From Myxococcales bacterium (GTDB taxonomy: Bacteria > Myxococcota_A > Polyangia > Haliangiales > Haliangiaceae): a stretch of DNA of 64,000 nt. Positions 10,389 through 19,370 of this stretch are shown here, piece by piece; positions within the stretch are counted from its first letter, which is position 1, and every line of letters begins with the position of its first letter. Under the pieces are notes generated by a model. That model worked only from the letters and a program-made list of their open reading frames with translations. It did not search any database and was not told where the DNA came from. The stretch spans positions 2,756,001-2,820,000 of the forward strand of contig JADJUW010000001.1 of assembly GCA_016716835.1 (NCBI GenBank), given 5' to 3'. The position numbers and the translations under genes were made by a program.

Positions 10389-11554
10389 AACCCACATCCA
10401 CCGCCATCCTGCCGCGCGCTTCGCGGCTTGCCACCTTTAGCTTGGTGCTTGGTGCGCTGGCCTCGCTTTGGCTTGGCTGCGCGACCGAGACCCACCGTTA
10501 TTCGCCTGCCCAAGCCAAGGCAACGCTCAAGCAGCTCGATGCCGCCGGCATGGTCATCGGCGAGTTTCCGATTTCCAGGATTATCGACGGCGACACCATC
10601 GCGGTGGCCGGCCTTGACAGCACGCTTCGCCTGCTCGCGATGGATACCGAGGAGACGTTCAAGAATGCCCAGGATGCGCGCGATGCCGATGCCGATTTCG
10701 AAAAGTACCTCAAGGCCAAACGCGGCGACCGTGCCCGCCCGACCAAAGCGGCGACGCCACTTGGCGAGGAAGCCAAAAAATTTGCGGTGGCATTTTTCAA
10801 GGGCGTCAAGACGGTTCGGCTCGAACGCGATAACGCCACCGAGATTCGCGACCTCTACGATCGCTACCTCGCCTACGTGATTGTCGACCGCGGTGGCAAA
10901 GAGCTGAATTTTAATGTCGAGTCGGTGCGCGCTGGCATGAGCCCGTATTTTATGAAATACGGCTATTCGCGCCGCTTCCATGCCGACTTCGTCGCCGCCG
11001 AGAAAGAAGCGCGCGACGCCAAGCGCGGCATCTGGGACACGCGGCTCGCCGGCTATAACGACTACGAAGAGCGCATGCCTTGGTGGCACGCGCGCGCCGA
11101 ATTCTTGGCGACGGTGGAACGTGCGTTTGCCAAATTACCCAATTTCGTGGTGTTGACCAACTGGGATGCCCCCGAGCAGCTCGCCGCGCACAAGGGTAAG
11201 GAGGTCGTCGTCTTGGGCCTGGTTGGCAATATCTATCTCGGCGATACCGGGCCAACCCGCGTCCTGTTGTCGCGACGCAAGAAGTCGGATTTTCCCCTCA
11301 TCTTTTTTGACCGCGATGTTTTCACCAGCACCAAGCTCTCGCAATGGCGCGGCGAGTTTGTCGCGGTGCGTGGCGTCGTCACCGAGTATCAGAATAAGCA
11401 CACCGGCTCGCGCCAGCTGCAGATCGCCGTCAATTCGCCGGACCAGATCGAGCTATCCCCCATTCCAGGCCTCGAGGGCTCCACCCCCGCGACCTTCCTC
11501 GATGAGGCCCTCGCGAGGCTCTCGACCATCCCTGCGCCCACCCCGACCCCTTAA
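10385..11554 (+). CDS. SNase-like nuclease lipoprotein with C-terminal OB-fold-like region
   Basis: A 389-residue secreted nuclease. The start at 10385 overlaps the upstream stop (ATGA). A signal peptide ends in the lipobox 'LWLGC'. The thermonuclease domain spans about residues 55-225 with 'IDGDTI', 'LRLLAMDTEET' and 'DLYDRYLAY', which keep the equivalents of the staphylococcal nuclease Arg35, Asp40, Glu43 and Arg87. The domain carries a longer, Lys-rich insertion than the standard enzyme. Residues ~255-370 ('GKEVVVLGLVGNI' to 'FVAVRGVVTEYQ') look like an OB-fold nucleic-acid-binding module. Active nuclease at the cell surface is inferred from the retained residues. Confidence 0.88.
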   Translation: MKPTSTAILPRASRLATFSLVLGALASLWLGCATETHRYSPAQAKATLKQLDAAGMVIGEFPISRIIDGDTIAVAGLDSTLRLLAMDTEETFKNAQDARDADADFEKYLKAKRGDRARPTKAATPLGEEAKKFAVAFFKGVKTVRLERDNATEIRDLYDRYLAYVIVDRGGKELNFNVESVRAGMSPYFMKYGYSRRFHADFVAAEKEARDAKRGIWDTRLAGYNDYEERMPWWHARAEFLATVERAFAKLPNFVVLTNWDAPEQLAAHKGKEVVVLGLVGNIYLGDTGPTRVLLSRRKKSDFPLIFFDRDVFTSTKLSQWRGEFVAVRGVVTEYQNKHTGSRQLQIAVNSPDQIELSPIPGLEGSTPATFLDEALARLSTIPAPTPTP

Positions 11555-11569
11555 GGATCAAGGACCATC

Positions 11570-13306
11570 ATGACCTCACGTAGCGCGTCTTTGTTTCGCC
11601 TGATGTTGCCATCGCTGTGCGGCGGCTTGCTCGCTTGCGACGGCGGGAGCGACCCCAAGCTGTGTGACACAATGTTGCCCGGCTCGATCGTTATTTCCGA
11701 GGTCTTTAACGATGCTCAGGGCGTCGACGGCCAGAGCGGCGCCGATGCCGGCCGCGAATGGATCGAGGTCTACAACGCCGGCGCAGCGGCGCAAAACCTT
11801 AAAGATCTTGATTTGGTGTCGTCGCGCCTCGACGGCTCTAGCGCCAAGCGGCACGTCGTTGGAGATTTTTTGCTGCAGCCAGGGCAATACGCCGTCCTCG
11901 CCAGCGTCGCGAGCGACCTCCTCCCGGCCTACGCGCATTATGGCTACGGCGCCGATCTGGGAGAATTTGGCAATAGCGGGGGTGGCCGCGTCGCGCTGGC
12001 TTGTGGCAGCGCCCTCATCGACGAAGCGATCTACGGCGTCACGGCGTCGGGGTACTCGCAACAGCTCAGCGGCGCCACCGCCCCCGTCAGCACCGCCAAC
12101 GACGACGGCGAGGGCTGGTGCATTGCCACCAACGATGGCTCCACCGAATTTGCCGCGGGCAATTACGGCACGCCAGGGGAGGCCAACGAGGCCTGCGTGC
12201 TCGAGACCGCCACGACGTGCCAGCGCGACGGCGCCACCGTCGCGATCAATGCGCCGCAAACCGGCGACCTCATCATCACCGAGATCTTGCCAGATCCAGA
12301 AGATGGCGACGACGACCAAGCCGAATGGTTCGAGGTGCTGGTGACGCGCGACGTTGACTTAAATGGCGTCGTGATCGCCAAAGACCTCGCGACGTCAACC
12401 CGCACCGTGCTCACCGACGCCAATTGTCTTGAGGCGACGGCGGGCACGCGGCTGATTTTTGCGCGCTCGACCAATACCGAAGCCCACGACTTGCCGCGCG
12501 TGGACTTCACGTTTGATTCGTCCCTGGTAAATGACGGCAACGGTGGGCTGGTGCTCGCGCGCGGCGACGCGCTGCTCGACGGCGTTACGTGGTTGGGCTC
12601 GGACACCGGCCAGTCGCTCCAGGTCGATCCAGATTTTGAATCGACCGATGGCAACGACTCGATTTCGGCTTGGTGCGACGGCAGCGATTTGTTTGGCGCC
12701 ACAAGCGATCTCGGCACGCCGGGCGAGCCCAACAATGAATGTCCGCTCTCACCTGGCGTTGGCGAATGCATCGAAAACGATGCGATCCGCGACATCGTAA
12801 CGCCCGGCGTTGGCGAGCTAATTATTTCCGAGGTGATGCCTAGCCCGGCGGGCACCGACGCCAACGAGGAGTGGATCGAATTTTATGCGACAGCGCCGGT
12901 TGATCTCAACGGCCTCGCGCTCGACAAGGGCGCCGGCACGACCAAGAAGGTCTTTAGCTCGCCCGAGTGCCTGCGCATGGTCGGCGGCGAGTTTGCCATC
13001 ATCGCGCGCAACCTTGACCCCGAAGTAAACGGCGGCTTGCCTGCCGCCCTCACCAGTTATGGCCTGGGGCTCTTGGTGAGCGACGCCTTGCGCCTACGCA
13101 CCAATGAGGACGAGGAAGTCACCACCATTATCGACGCCGTCTCGTGGACCGGCGCCGCGGACGACAAGTCCAGGCAACTTAGCAGCAATGCGCTAACCGC
13201 CGAGGCCAACGATATCCCGACCAACTGGTGCCCGGCGACGTCGTCGTACGGCGACGGCGGCAACTTTGGCACGCCCGCCGCTGATAACCTTTCGTGCGGA
13301 TCGTAG
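11570..13306 (+). CDS. Lipoprotein with three LTD domains
   Basis: A 578-residue protein: signal peptide and lipobox ('GGLLACDGG', Cys near 24), then three lamin-tail repeats beginning at 'GSIVISEVFN' (~40), 'GDLIITEILPD' (~235) and 'GELIISEVMPS' (~420). Each closes with 'GTPGEANEAC', 'GTPGEPNNEC' or 'GTPAADNLSC'. All-beta LTD arrays are extracellular adhesion or tethering modules in bacteria. It lies 15 bp after the first nuclease gene and directly abuts the second (next ATG is the base after the stop), so it belongs to the same operon. No enzymatic motif is visible. Confidence 0.85.
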   Translation: MTSRSASLFRLMLPSLCGGLLACDGGSDPKLCDTMLPGSIVISEVFNDAQGVDGQSGADAGREWIEVYNAGAAAQNLKDLDLVSSRLDGSSAKRHVVGDFLLQPGQYAVLASVASDLLPAYAHYGYGADLGEFGNSGGGRVALACGSALIDEAIYGVTASGYSQQLSGATAPVSTANDDGEGWCIATNDGSTEFAAGNYGTPGEANEACVLETATTCQRDGATVAINAPQTGDLIITEILPDPEDGDDDQAEWFEVLVTRDVDLNGVVIAKDLATSTRTVLTDANCLEATAGTRLIFARSTNTEAHDLPRVDFTFDSSLVNDGNGGLVLARGDALLDGVTWLGSDTGQSLQVDPDFESTDGNDSISAWCDGSDLFGATSDLGTPGEPNNECPLSPGVGECIENDAIRDIVTPGVGELIISEVMPSPAGTDANEEWIEFYATAPVDLNGLALDKGAGTTKKVFSSPECLRMVGGEFAIIARNLDPEVNGGLPAALTSYGLGLLVSDALRLRTNEDEEVTTIIDAVSWTGAADDKSRQLSSNALTAEANDIPTNWCPATSSYGDGGNFGTPAADNLSCGS

Positions 13307-13798
13307 ATGACGCCGTCGGCCTACCTCGCGCGTATGCTGGCCGTGGCGGTCCTCGCCTCGGTAGGCCTTGTCGCGTGTGAGGGCCATGACACCTGCGGCC
13401 CGAGCCGCGGCGTGGTGGCCAAGGTCATCGACGGCGACACGGTGGAGCTCGACAGTGGCGAGCGCGTGCGTTACCTCATGATCGACACGCCCGAGACGAC
13501 GAGCGAGATCGAATGCTGGGGGCCCGAGGCCAAGCAGTACAACATCGATCGCGTGCTCGGCAAGACCATCGAGCTGCGCTACGACCAGCAATGTACCGAC
13601 CGTTACGGCCGCTTGCTCGCGTTCGTCGAGGTCGATGGCGAAAACCTGAATCGCACCATGATCGCCGAGGGCTATGCGTGCGTGCTGCACATTTCGCCCA
13701 ATGGCGACGACGTGGTGAGCGACTACAACGCGGTAGAGAATAGCGCGCGCGCGGTGAGCGCCGGGCTGTGGGGAGCGTGTGATGAAAACCCGTGCTAG
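13307..13798 (+). CDS. Secreted SNase-like thermonuclease
   Basis: A 163-residue compact nuclease. A signal peptide with 'GLVACEG' suggests another lipoprotein. The SNase fold is nearly canonical: 'KVIDGDTVEL', 'VRYLMIDTPET' (Arg35, Asp40 and Glu43 equivalents), 'DRYGRLLAF' (Arg87 equivalent) and the late 'AEGYACVLHISPN'. It should cleave DNA and RNA with calcium outside the cytoplasm. It follows the three-LTD gene without a gap, and its 3' end overlaps the next gene by 17-20 bases. Two different SNase paralogues in one operon suggest division of labour. Confidence 0.92.
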   Translation: MTPSAYLARMLAVAVLASVGLVACEGHDTCGPSRGVVAKVIDGDTVELDSGERVRYLMIDTPETTSEIECWGPEAKQYNIDRVLGKTIELRYDQQCTDRYGRLLAFVEVDGENLNRTMIAEGYACVLHISPNGDDVVSDYNAVENSARAVSAGLWGACDENPC

Positions 13799-15968
13799 CA
13801 ACCTTGCAACCATCATCTGGGTCGTCGCGATCGCCGCCGTGGGCGTGCTCGCGGCGCCTGAGGCGCTCGCCTACCCCTACGAGTCCTACATCGACATAGA
13901 GTCGCAAGAAGAGCTCGAAGACCTCTACGCGTCCGGCCAGATCGATGAAGATACCTACGCGGTCTTGACCGACTTGCTCGAGCGCGGCGTCGACATCAAC
14001 ACCGCCTCGCGTGATCAAATTTATAGCTTGCCAAACCTCTCGTACACCGACGTCGATGCCATCCTGCGCTATCGCAAAGAACAGGGGCGCATCGCCTCGC
14101 CCGAAGACCTCGTAGCCGCCGGCGTGCTCACCCAGGATCAGCTGTTTGGCATTGCAGCGTTCTTGATTTCGGTGGAGCGCGTGCCGCTGCCGCTGCGCGG
14201 TTGGGTCCGCGGCCAAACTCGCTATGCGTTGGCCGACAAGCGGCTGCCGCCCTTTTCGCTGCGTGCCCGCGTGCAGTATCGGCGCACGATCACCGCCGGC
14301 GTAGCGGCGACCATGAGCCGCCTGGCGCTGACCAACCTCGCCTATGATCCTAATCGTCAGGGGCTCTTGGCTGACACCCACGAGATCGGTGTTCACGTTC
14401 CCAAGCTCTACCTCCGCCACGAGACAGATACGGTCGCGGTGATCGCCGGCACGTACCGCGTCGGCTTTGGCCAACGGCTCACCTTTGACAATTCGAGCGA
14501 TTATACGCCTAATGGCCTCTACCTCGACGATGGCCTCTACACGTCGACCTACCTGACCAGCGCCTGTCGCAACTCACCCGGCGAGCTGCCTGAAGCCATT
14601 TGCGCCAAAGACGACGTTGCCTATGTCTCGCCGGACTACACGTGGAGTCGCGCGCTGCGCGGCGTCGCGGCCGGCATCAAGCATCTCGCCGTTGGCGACG
14701 GCTATCTGCAGGCCTATGCCTGGGGCTCGTACCAAACTAACAACGCCTACATCAGCGAGATCTACGATCAGACTCGTTGTGACGATCCGCGCAACGACGA
14801 CGACCCGAACTGCGGGTCTTTGCCCGTGTTCGTGCGGCCAAGTGGCGACGATCGCCTGACACCAACCAACGGGCAAAAATTTGTCACGCTCCCGGGCGTG
14901 TTCGCGGAAACGGTCATTGGCGGCAACGTGACGTACTTTGCCGCGCCACGGCGCTACATCGGCGTGACGGCGTATGGCGCTCGCTCGAGCGATTTACTCG
15001 AGGGCGTGACGCTGGGTTATCAAGAGTGGGCGGGCCAACCAACCAATGGCAGCTACGGCGCGGCGGGCCTCAACCTCGGCTATGGTCGAGGCGCGTGGGA
15101 CCTCGGGGCGGAGGCTGCTTTCTCGTTTGATGACATGACGCCAACTAGCGGAGATGCGCATGGTGGCGGCGGGCCCGCGATCGTGGTGCGCGGCACGCAC
15201 AGCCAAAAGCACCGCGAGCTTGAGGTGTCGCTGCGCTATTACCATGTCGACTTTGTTAACCCTTACGCGCGCCCCATCGCGGCATCGGACGAATTCGAAG
15301 GCCAGCGAGCTCGCGACGAGGTTGGCACCCGCGTGCGCTACCTGATCACCACCAAGCAATACGGCATACGCGCGGTCGCCGATATGTGGCAGACCACCAT
15401 CGACAACACGCCCAAGGCCGCGCTCTCGCTGCACTCAGATTATTTCATCGACAAATTCAGTAAGGTCGGGCTCTGGCTCGACTGGACCGACAAGGACCTA
15501 AGCGCCAGCGGCGGTGGCGAATGCTACGAAACCGAATTCGATACCGACGAGTTTGGCGAGACGCTTAGCTGCACCGGTCAACGCTTCCTCTATGCGCTGC
15601 GCGGCTCCTTTTCACCCAAAAAAGATATGGCGCTGTCATTCCACGGCCAACACGCGATGGTCGACGATCCGCGCTATGACGACAGCAAGCGGCACGACCT
15701 CACCGGCACCGCCGCGATGCGCATGAAAATCGGGCGGCGCGAACGCTTGGCGGCGCGGCTGCGCTACCTCAGCAAGGATGTCAAAGACGATACCTATCTC
15801 GAAGAGTCGCTCACCGGCACCGTGGAGGTAAGCCAGGCCGTCAAGCCGCGTCAACACCTCAAGCTGCGCCTCGACTACGTGCACTGGCTCGACAGCCGCG
15901 ACTCCACGCTCGAACGCACGCCCAACCCCGAATTGCGCGCGTGGCTCACCTACCAGCACGCCATCTAG
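13782..15968 (+). CDS. Helix-hairpin-helix protein with probable outer-membrane beta-barrel
   Basis: A 728-residue secreted protein. The ATG at 13782 has GGGGA about eight bases upstream; a GTG just before is also possible. After the signal peptide ('EALAYPYES' cleavage region) comes an acidic helical segment, then a ComEA-like helix-hairpin-helix unit, about residues 70-130 ('DINTASRDQIYSLPNLS', 'IASPEDLVAAGVLT'), a DNA-binding motif. The rest is rich in alternating aromatic/polar strands ('TRYALADKRLPPF', 'ATYR', 'RALRGVAAGIKHL') typical of outer-membrane barrels, ending in a strand 'LRAWLTYQHAI'. I infer an envelope DNA-binding porin-like protein. It is the last gene of the LTD/nuclease operon, and its stop overlaps the convergent methyltransferase stop. 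Confidence 0.8.
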   Translation: MKTRASNLATIIWVVAIAAVGVLAAPEALAYPYESYIDIESQEELEDLYASGQIDEDTYAVLTDLLERGVDINTASRDQIYSLPNLSYTDVDAILRYRKEQGRIASPEDLVAAGVLTQDQLFGIAAFLISVERVPLPLRGWVRGQTRYALADKRLPPFSLRARVQYRRTITAGVAATMSRLALTNLAYDPNRQGLLADTHEIGVHVPKLYLRHETDTVAVIAGTYRVGFGQRLTFDNSSDYTPNGLYLDDGLYTSTYLTSACRNSPGELPEAICAKDDVAYVSPDYTWSRALRGVAAGIKHLAVGDGYLQAYAWGSYQTNNAYISEIYDQTRCDDPRNDDDPNCGSLPVFVRPSGDDRLTPTNGQKFVTLPGVFAETVIGGNVTYFAAPRRYIGVTAYGARSSDLLEGVTLGYQEWAGQPTNGSYGAAGLNLGYGRGAWDLGAEAAFSFDDMTPTSGDAHGGGGPAIVVRGTHSQKHRELEVSLRYYHVDFVNPYARPIAASDEFEGQRARDEVGTRVRYLITTKQYGIRAVADMWQTTIDNTPKAALSLHSDYFIDKFSKVGLWLDWTDKDLSASGGGECYETEFDTDEFGETLSCTGQRFLYALRGSFSPKKDMALSFHGQHAMVDDPRYDDSKRHDLTGTAAMRMKIGRRERLAARLRYLSKDVKDDTYLEESLTGTVEVSQAVKPRQHLKLRLDYVHWLDSRDSTLERTPNPELRAWLTYQHAI

Positions 15969-16561
15969 CGCGATCGTTCGTCAACCCCGTAGGCGGCGAT
16001 GGCGAAGGCGTGGCCGACGTTGAGCGAGTTTTTTTCGCCGGCCATGGGAAGCGCGACGACGCCGTGGCAAAGCGACAAGATGCCAGGGTCGACGCCCGCG
16101 ATTTCGTTGCCGACGACCAGCACGAGTGTCGATGTGTCTGGCGCGGGTATGGCGTCGGCTAGCGCGATCGCGCCTGGCGCGGATTCGAGCGCCCACAGCG
16201 TGGTGCCAGCTTGCACAAGCGACGCGGCGAGCGCCACGCCATCGCGATGGTAGCTGTGCGGCACGCGCTGCTCGCTGCCAAGCGCGGCCTTGGCGACCTT
16301 CGCGTGTGACCCCGGCGGGGTTATACCAACGTGGTACGCGTGCACCGCGCCCACCGACTCCGCCGTGCGCAACATGACGCCAACATTGTGTGCGCTGCGC
16401 ACGTTGTCAAACAACACGGCGAGGCGCCGCCTAGGCTCGCGGCGCAACGGTACATTGACGTAGCGGGTCGCGACCACAGCGGTACCCTGACCGCATGAAG
16501 GACATGCCGTGCCGGGCGGCGCTGGGAATCGCAGGCCGCACGGCACGTCGATACATTGCAA
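15965..16561 (-). CDS. SpoU/TrmH-family RNA 2'-O-methyltransferase with zinc ribbon
   Basis: The SPOUT motifs are clear: 'NVRSAHNVGVMLRTAESVGA' as motif 1, 'LVVGNEIAGVD' as motif 2 and 'LPMAGEKNSLNVGHA' as motif 3, which form the knot that binds S-adenosylmethionine for ribose methylation of tRNA or rRNA. Before it lies a small zinc-ribbon-like block with four cysteines ('LQCIDVPCG' and 'ACPSCG'). The open frame runs further 5' but that part overlaps the nucleotidyltransferase gene and has non-coding composition, so I place the start at or just before a TTG at 16561; the exact start is uncertain. The RNA target is unknown. Confidence 0.82.
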   Translation of the reverse strand: MQCIDVPCGLRFPAPPGTACPSCGQGTAVVATRYVNVPLRREPRRRLAVLFDNVRSAHNVGVMLRTAESVGAVHAYHVGITPPGSHAKVAKAALGSEQRVPHSYHRDGVALAASLVQAGTTLWALESAPGAIALADAIPAPDTSTLVLVVGNEIAGVDPGILSLCHGVVALPMAGEKNSLNVGHAFAIAAYGVDERSR

Positions 16562-16613
16562 GAATTCGTCGCCGCGCGGCGCAGGCGCTTGCGCTGCCAG
16601 TGCCTGCGCGCCG

Positions 16614-17378
16614 CTAGAGCGCGATGCCGTATTCTTCAACGCTGGTGCCAAGCTCGTCGGCGATACACTGGCTGGTGGCAGCGCACAAGTCCTCGAACGT
16701 GTCGATCTCTGAGGCAAACAGGTCGCTGATATCAATGCCACGCAAGACTGCGCCACGCGCCAACATCGCCTCGAACGAAGCCTCGTAGCACTCTTCTCGG
16801 CCCGCTGGGGCCGCCAGCCGCGACGCCAGCGTCTGAAACAGCGTCGCACTCGTAGCTCCGCCAAGCCACGCGATGCCGACCGATTCCGCGTCGGCTTGGG
16901 GCGGCGGCAATTGCTTGCTGATCGCGGTCAGCGCACCACTGCGCCCAAGCGAAACCTTCATATCCTGTGGCGCGAGGTTGCCGCCGAGGCGGATGGCCAG
17001 GCTATCGGTCCCGCTGCGCAAGAGCCGCCTGCTCACCGCGACGTCAAATACGACGTCGCCGTCGACGAGAAAAAATGCCTTGCCCTGCACGTGAGGGGCA
17101 GCCAACGCCAACGTGTGCGCATTATTCGTCGTCGCGGCATCGGGGTTATGGACGTAGGTCACCGGCACGCCGACGAACCATTCCGCCATCGCCTCGCGGA
17201 TCATGTGGTCTAGGTAGCCGGTGCAGATGACAAATTCGGTGACGCCGGTGTCGAGCAGATTGGTCACGGCGCGACGCAAGATTGGGATGCCCGCAACGGT
17301 AAGCAGGGCTTTGGGCCGGTCGGCTAAGAACGGCCGCAAGTGCTTTGCGTGTCCGGCAACGAGAATGACCGCCTTCAT
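16614..17378 (-). CDS. Sugar-phosphate/phosphocholine nucleotidyltransferase-like protein
   Basis: A 254-residue NTP_transferase-fold protein, counted from the internal ATG at 17378 ('MKAVILVAGHAKHLRP'). It resembles cytidylyl/uridylyl transferases: the usual Gly-x-Gly-x-Arg loop is degenerate ('AGHAKHLRP' instead of AGxGxRLxP), but 'DRPKALLTVAGIPIL', 'TNNAHTLALAAP' and 'VDGDVVFD' (metal-binding Asp pair) are present. It should activate a sugar phosphate or phosphocholine. It is followed by the TrmH gene on the same strand. The altered loop may lower activity or alter substrate choice. Confidence 0.8.
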   Translation of the reverse strand: MKAVILVAGHAKHLRPFLADRPKALLTVAGIPILRRAVTNLLDTGVTEFVICTGYLDHMIREAMAEWFVGVPVTYVHNPDAATTNNAHTLALAAPHVQGKAFFLVDGDVVFDVAVSRRLLRSGTDSLAIRLGGNLAPQDMKVSLGRSGALTAISKQLPPPQADAESVGIAWLGGATSATLFQTLASRLAAPAGREECYEASFEAMLARGAVLRGIDISDLFASEIDTFEDLCAATSQCIADELGTSVEEYGIAL

Positions 17379-17567
17379 CTTGACGGTACTAAATGCAATT
17401 CTTGTGCTCATATGATTTCAAGTAGTTACGCCAAACAAAACGTCAGATTTTCACCGCTTTCCGCGGACTCCCACCAGGTGCGATGAAATGCTGTCAGCCC
17501 TCCGTTAGCCCATTTCCAAACGCGGTCTTGCCCCCTTTTCGGCCAGAATCGCCCCAGATCCGCTAGA

Positions 17568-18230
17568 GTGCGCCGATGGCCCTCCCTGCGCGCGGCGCTG
17601 CGATCTGCCGCTGGATTTGCGTTTCGCAACCCGTCGACGTTGTTCGCTATGGCCAAGCACGCCATCGGCATGAAGATCGCTATTCCGCTCGACGCCGTGC
17701 GCTGGTTTATCGCCAACACACCGCCCAGCCAAAAGGCGCCGCAAGACATTACGATCACCTCACGCCCGCCCGCCGTGGCGATCGGCATGACCGTCGAACT
17801 CATGGGCACGCCGCTGCGCGCCAACACCAAGATCACGGTCGAAGCCATCGAGGTCTCAAGCGAGCGGCTGCAAGTTTCGATCGCGCTCAACGACACCGAG
17901 CTCAAGGTCCTGGGCGAATCGTCGTCGGCAATCGCGGGACTTTTGCGATCGGGCATGCTCGACTTATCAAAGCCCGGCAATCTGCTCAAATTTATGCCCA
18001 AGCGCCCCGACGTCCTCGTCGACGCCCACGACAATGTGATCGTGCTTGATCTATTTAAAAACCCACGCATCCGCGCCAACGAGACCGTGCGCCGTACCTT
18101 GGCGATTCTCAGCCCGGTGTTGCAAGTGTCTGGCCTGTCGACAGATGGCGATTATCTCATCGTCTCGTTACATCCCAATGCGGGCGGCGTGCAACGCGCC
18201 TTCGCCGCCGTCAAACAACTCGCGCCGTAA
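17568..18230 (+). CDS. Hypothetical protein
   Basis: A 220-residue protein with a GTG start at 17568. It has an Arg/Ala-rich amphipathic N-terminus and a beta-rich body ('ITITSRPPAVAIGMTVELMGTPLRA', split here by my reading of residues ~60-85) followed by 'LLRSGMLDLSKPGNLLKFMP' and 'VIVLDLFKNPR'. I do not recognise a family. The pattern, with short beta strands and a terminal 'VLQVSGLSTDGDYLIV', suggests a lipid- or membrane-surface-binding domain, but this is a guess. It lies 24 bp upstream of a GNAT gene on the same strand and may be co-transcribed with it. An alternative ATG is at 17649. Confidence 0.6.
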   Translation: MRRWPSLRAALRSAAGFAFRNPSTLFAMAKHAIGMKIAIPLDAVRWFIANTPPSQKAPQDITITSRPPAVAIGMTVELMGTPLRANTKITVEAIEVSSERLQVSIALNDTELKVLGESSSAIAGLLRSGMLDLSKPGNLLKFMPKRPDVLVDAHDNVIVLDLFKNPRIRANETVRRTLAILSPVLQVSGLSTDGDYLIVSLHPNAGGVQRAFAAVKQLAP

Positions 18231-18254
18231 GCGCGACAGCCTAAGCGCCACGCC

Positions 18255-19370
18255 ATGTCGTACACCCTTAGCGCGCACGCACCAAAAGAGATTAAGGCCA
18301 CGCTGTGCCAACTGTGGCGCGACAACCTGCAAGACGTCGGCAGCGATGAGGCCGCCGAGCACAAGTTTGAATGGCTCTATGAGACGTCGCCTCACGGCGG
18401 CGCGGTCGCCTACCTGGCGCACGAAACCACCTCCAATCAGCCCATCGGCACGTGTGCGCTGCAAGCGCGCGCGTTTTCGTACCATGGCGCGATTTGCGAC
18501 ACGGGCTTGTTTGCCGACCTCGCCGTCGACAAGGCGCACCGCACCGGCGCGGCCGCGCTGCAGCTGCTGCGCCGACTTGCCGCGGATGCCAAGGCGCACG
18601 GACCCTTTGCCATCGGGTTTCCCAACGCCAAGGCGCTGCCGATGTTCAAGCGCGCGGGCTTTGCCGTGCTGGGCCAAACGCAGCGCTACGCGGTGATCTT
18701 ACGCCATGAGTCGTATGTGCCACGTGCCGCCGCCGCCGTCGGCGTGCACCTGCCGCCATCGTTGTCGCGTTGGATCGAAGAGCAGACGCGCACGCCCGCC
18801 GTGCAACGCGTGCTCGGCACCGCCGCGGACTGGGCCTCGATGGCCCTTCGCGCCACAACGACGCGACACAACGTCGGGCGTGGCGAGGTGCAGGCATTTG
18901 ACGATTTAACCGACGTCGACGAAACCGCGCTCGGCGAGGCAATCGACCAAGCATGGCAGCGTGGTGCACGCGAGGTCGCGGTGGCCTCGCAGCGCTCGCT
19001 CACAAACGTGCAATGGCGCATCGCCAACTGGCAACACCCGCGGCTATTTGTCTTGCGAGACGCCGAAGGGCCCTGCGCGTACGCCCTGACCTCAGACGAA
19101 GACGGCGTCGCGCACATTCGCGATCTGTTCGGGACAATCACGGGCATGACGGGGTTGGTCGCGCAGCTGCCTTCGCTGCTGTACGACCGCGGGGCTGTCA
19201 GCGCGTCGTTCCGCTATCTCGGCGCGCCTTGGCTGGCTGGCGCGCTCGAGGCCGCAGGCTTTTCGTTGCGCGGCGAAACGCGCAGCGTGGCGGCCGTCTT
19301 TGGCACCGAGGACCAAAGCCTGGCGCTCACCGCCAACTGGCACCTCACCGATATCGACGAAGATACATAG
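18255..19370 (+). CDS. GNAT-like N-acetyltransferase
   Basis: A 371-residue protein whose first ~150 residues show the GNAT outline: a variable acceptor region, 'FADLAVDKAHRTGAAALQLLRRL' as the acetyl-CoA-binding motif A (with RTGAA in place of the usual Q/R-x-x-G-x-G/A) and 'GFPNAKALPMFKRAGF' as motif B. The remaining ~220 residues look like a second, degenerate acetyltransferase-like half ('ALGEAIDQAWQRGAREVAVASQ', 'WRIANW'). Such double-GNAT proteins are often found in polysaccharide or lipid modification. Its 3' end overlaps a convergent gene by 26 bp. The substrate is unknown. Confidence 0.72.
   Translation: MSYTLSAHAPKEIKATLCQLWRDNLQDVGSDEAAEHKFEWLYETSPHGGAVAYLAHETTSNQPIGTCALQARAFSYHGAICDTGLFADLAVDKAHRTGAAALQLLRRLAADAKAHGPFAIGFPNAKALPMFKRAGFAVLGQTQRYAVILRHESYVPRAAAAVGVHLPPSLSRWIEEQTRTPAVQRVLGTAADWASMALRATTTRHNVGRGEVQAFDDLTDVDETALGEAIDQAWQRGAREVAVASQRSLTNVQWRIANWQHPRLFVLRDAEGPCAYALTSDEDGVAHIRDLFGTITGMTGLVAQLPSLLYDRGAVSASFRYLGAPWLAGALEAAGFSLRGETRSVAAVFGTEDQSLALTANWHLTDIDEDT

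Noticed and set aside
16562..16864. N-terminal extension of the SpoU methyltransferase
   Set aside because: This part of the frame overlaps the well supported nucleotidyltransferase gene and is made of Arg/Cys/Ser-rich out-of-frame sequence.
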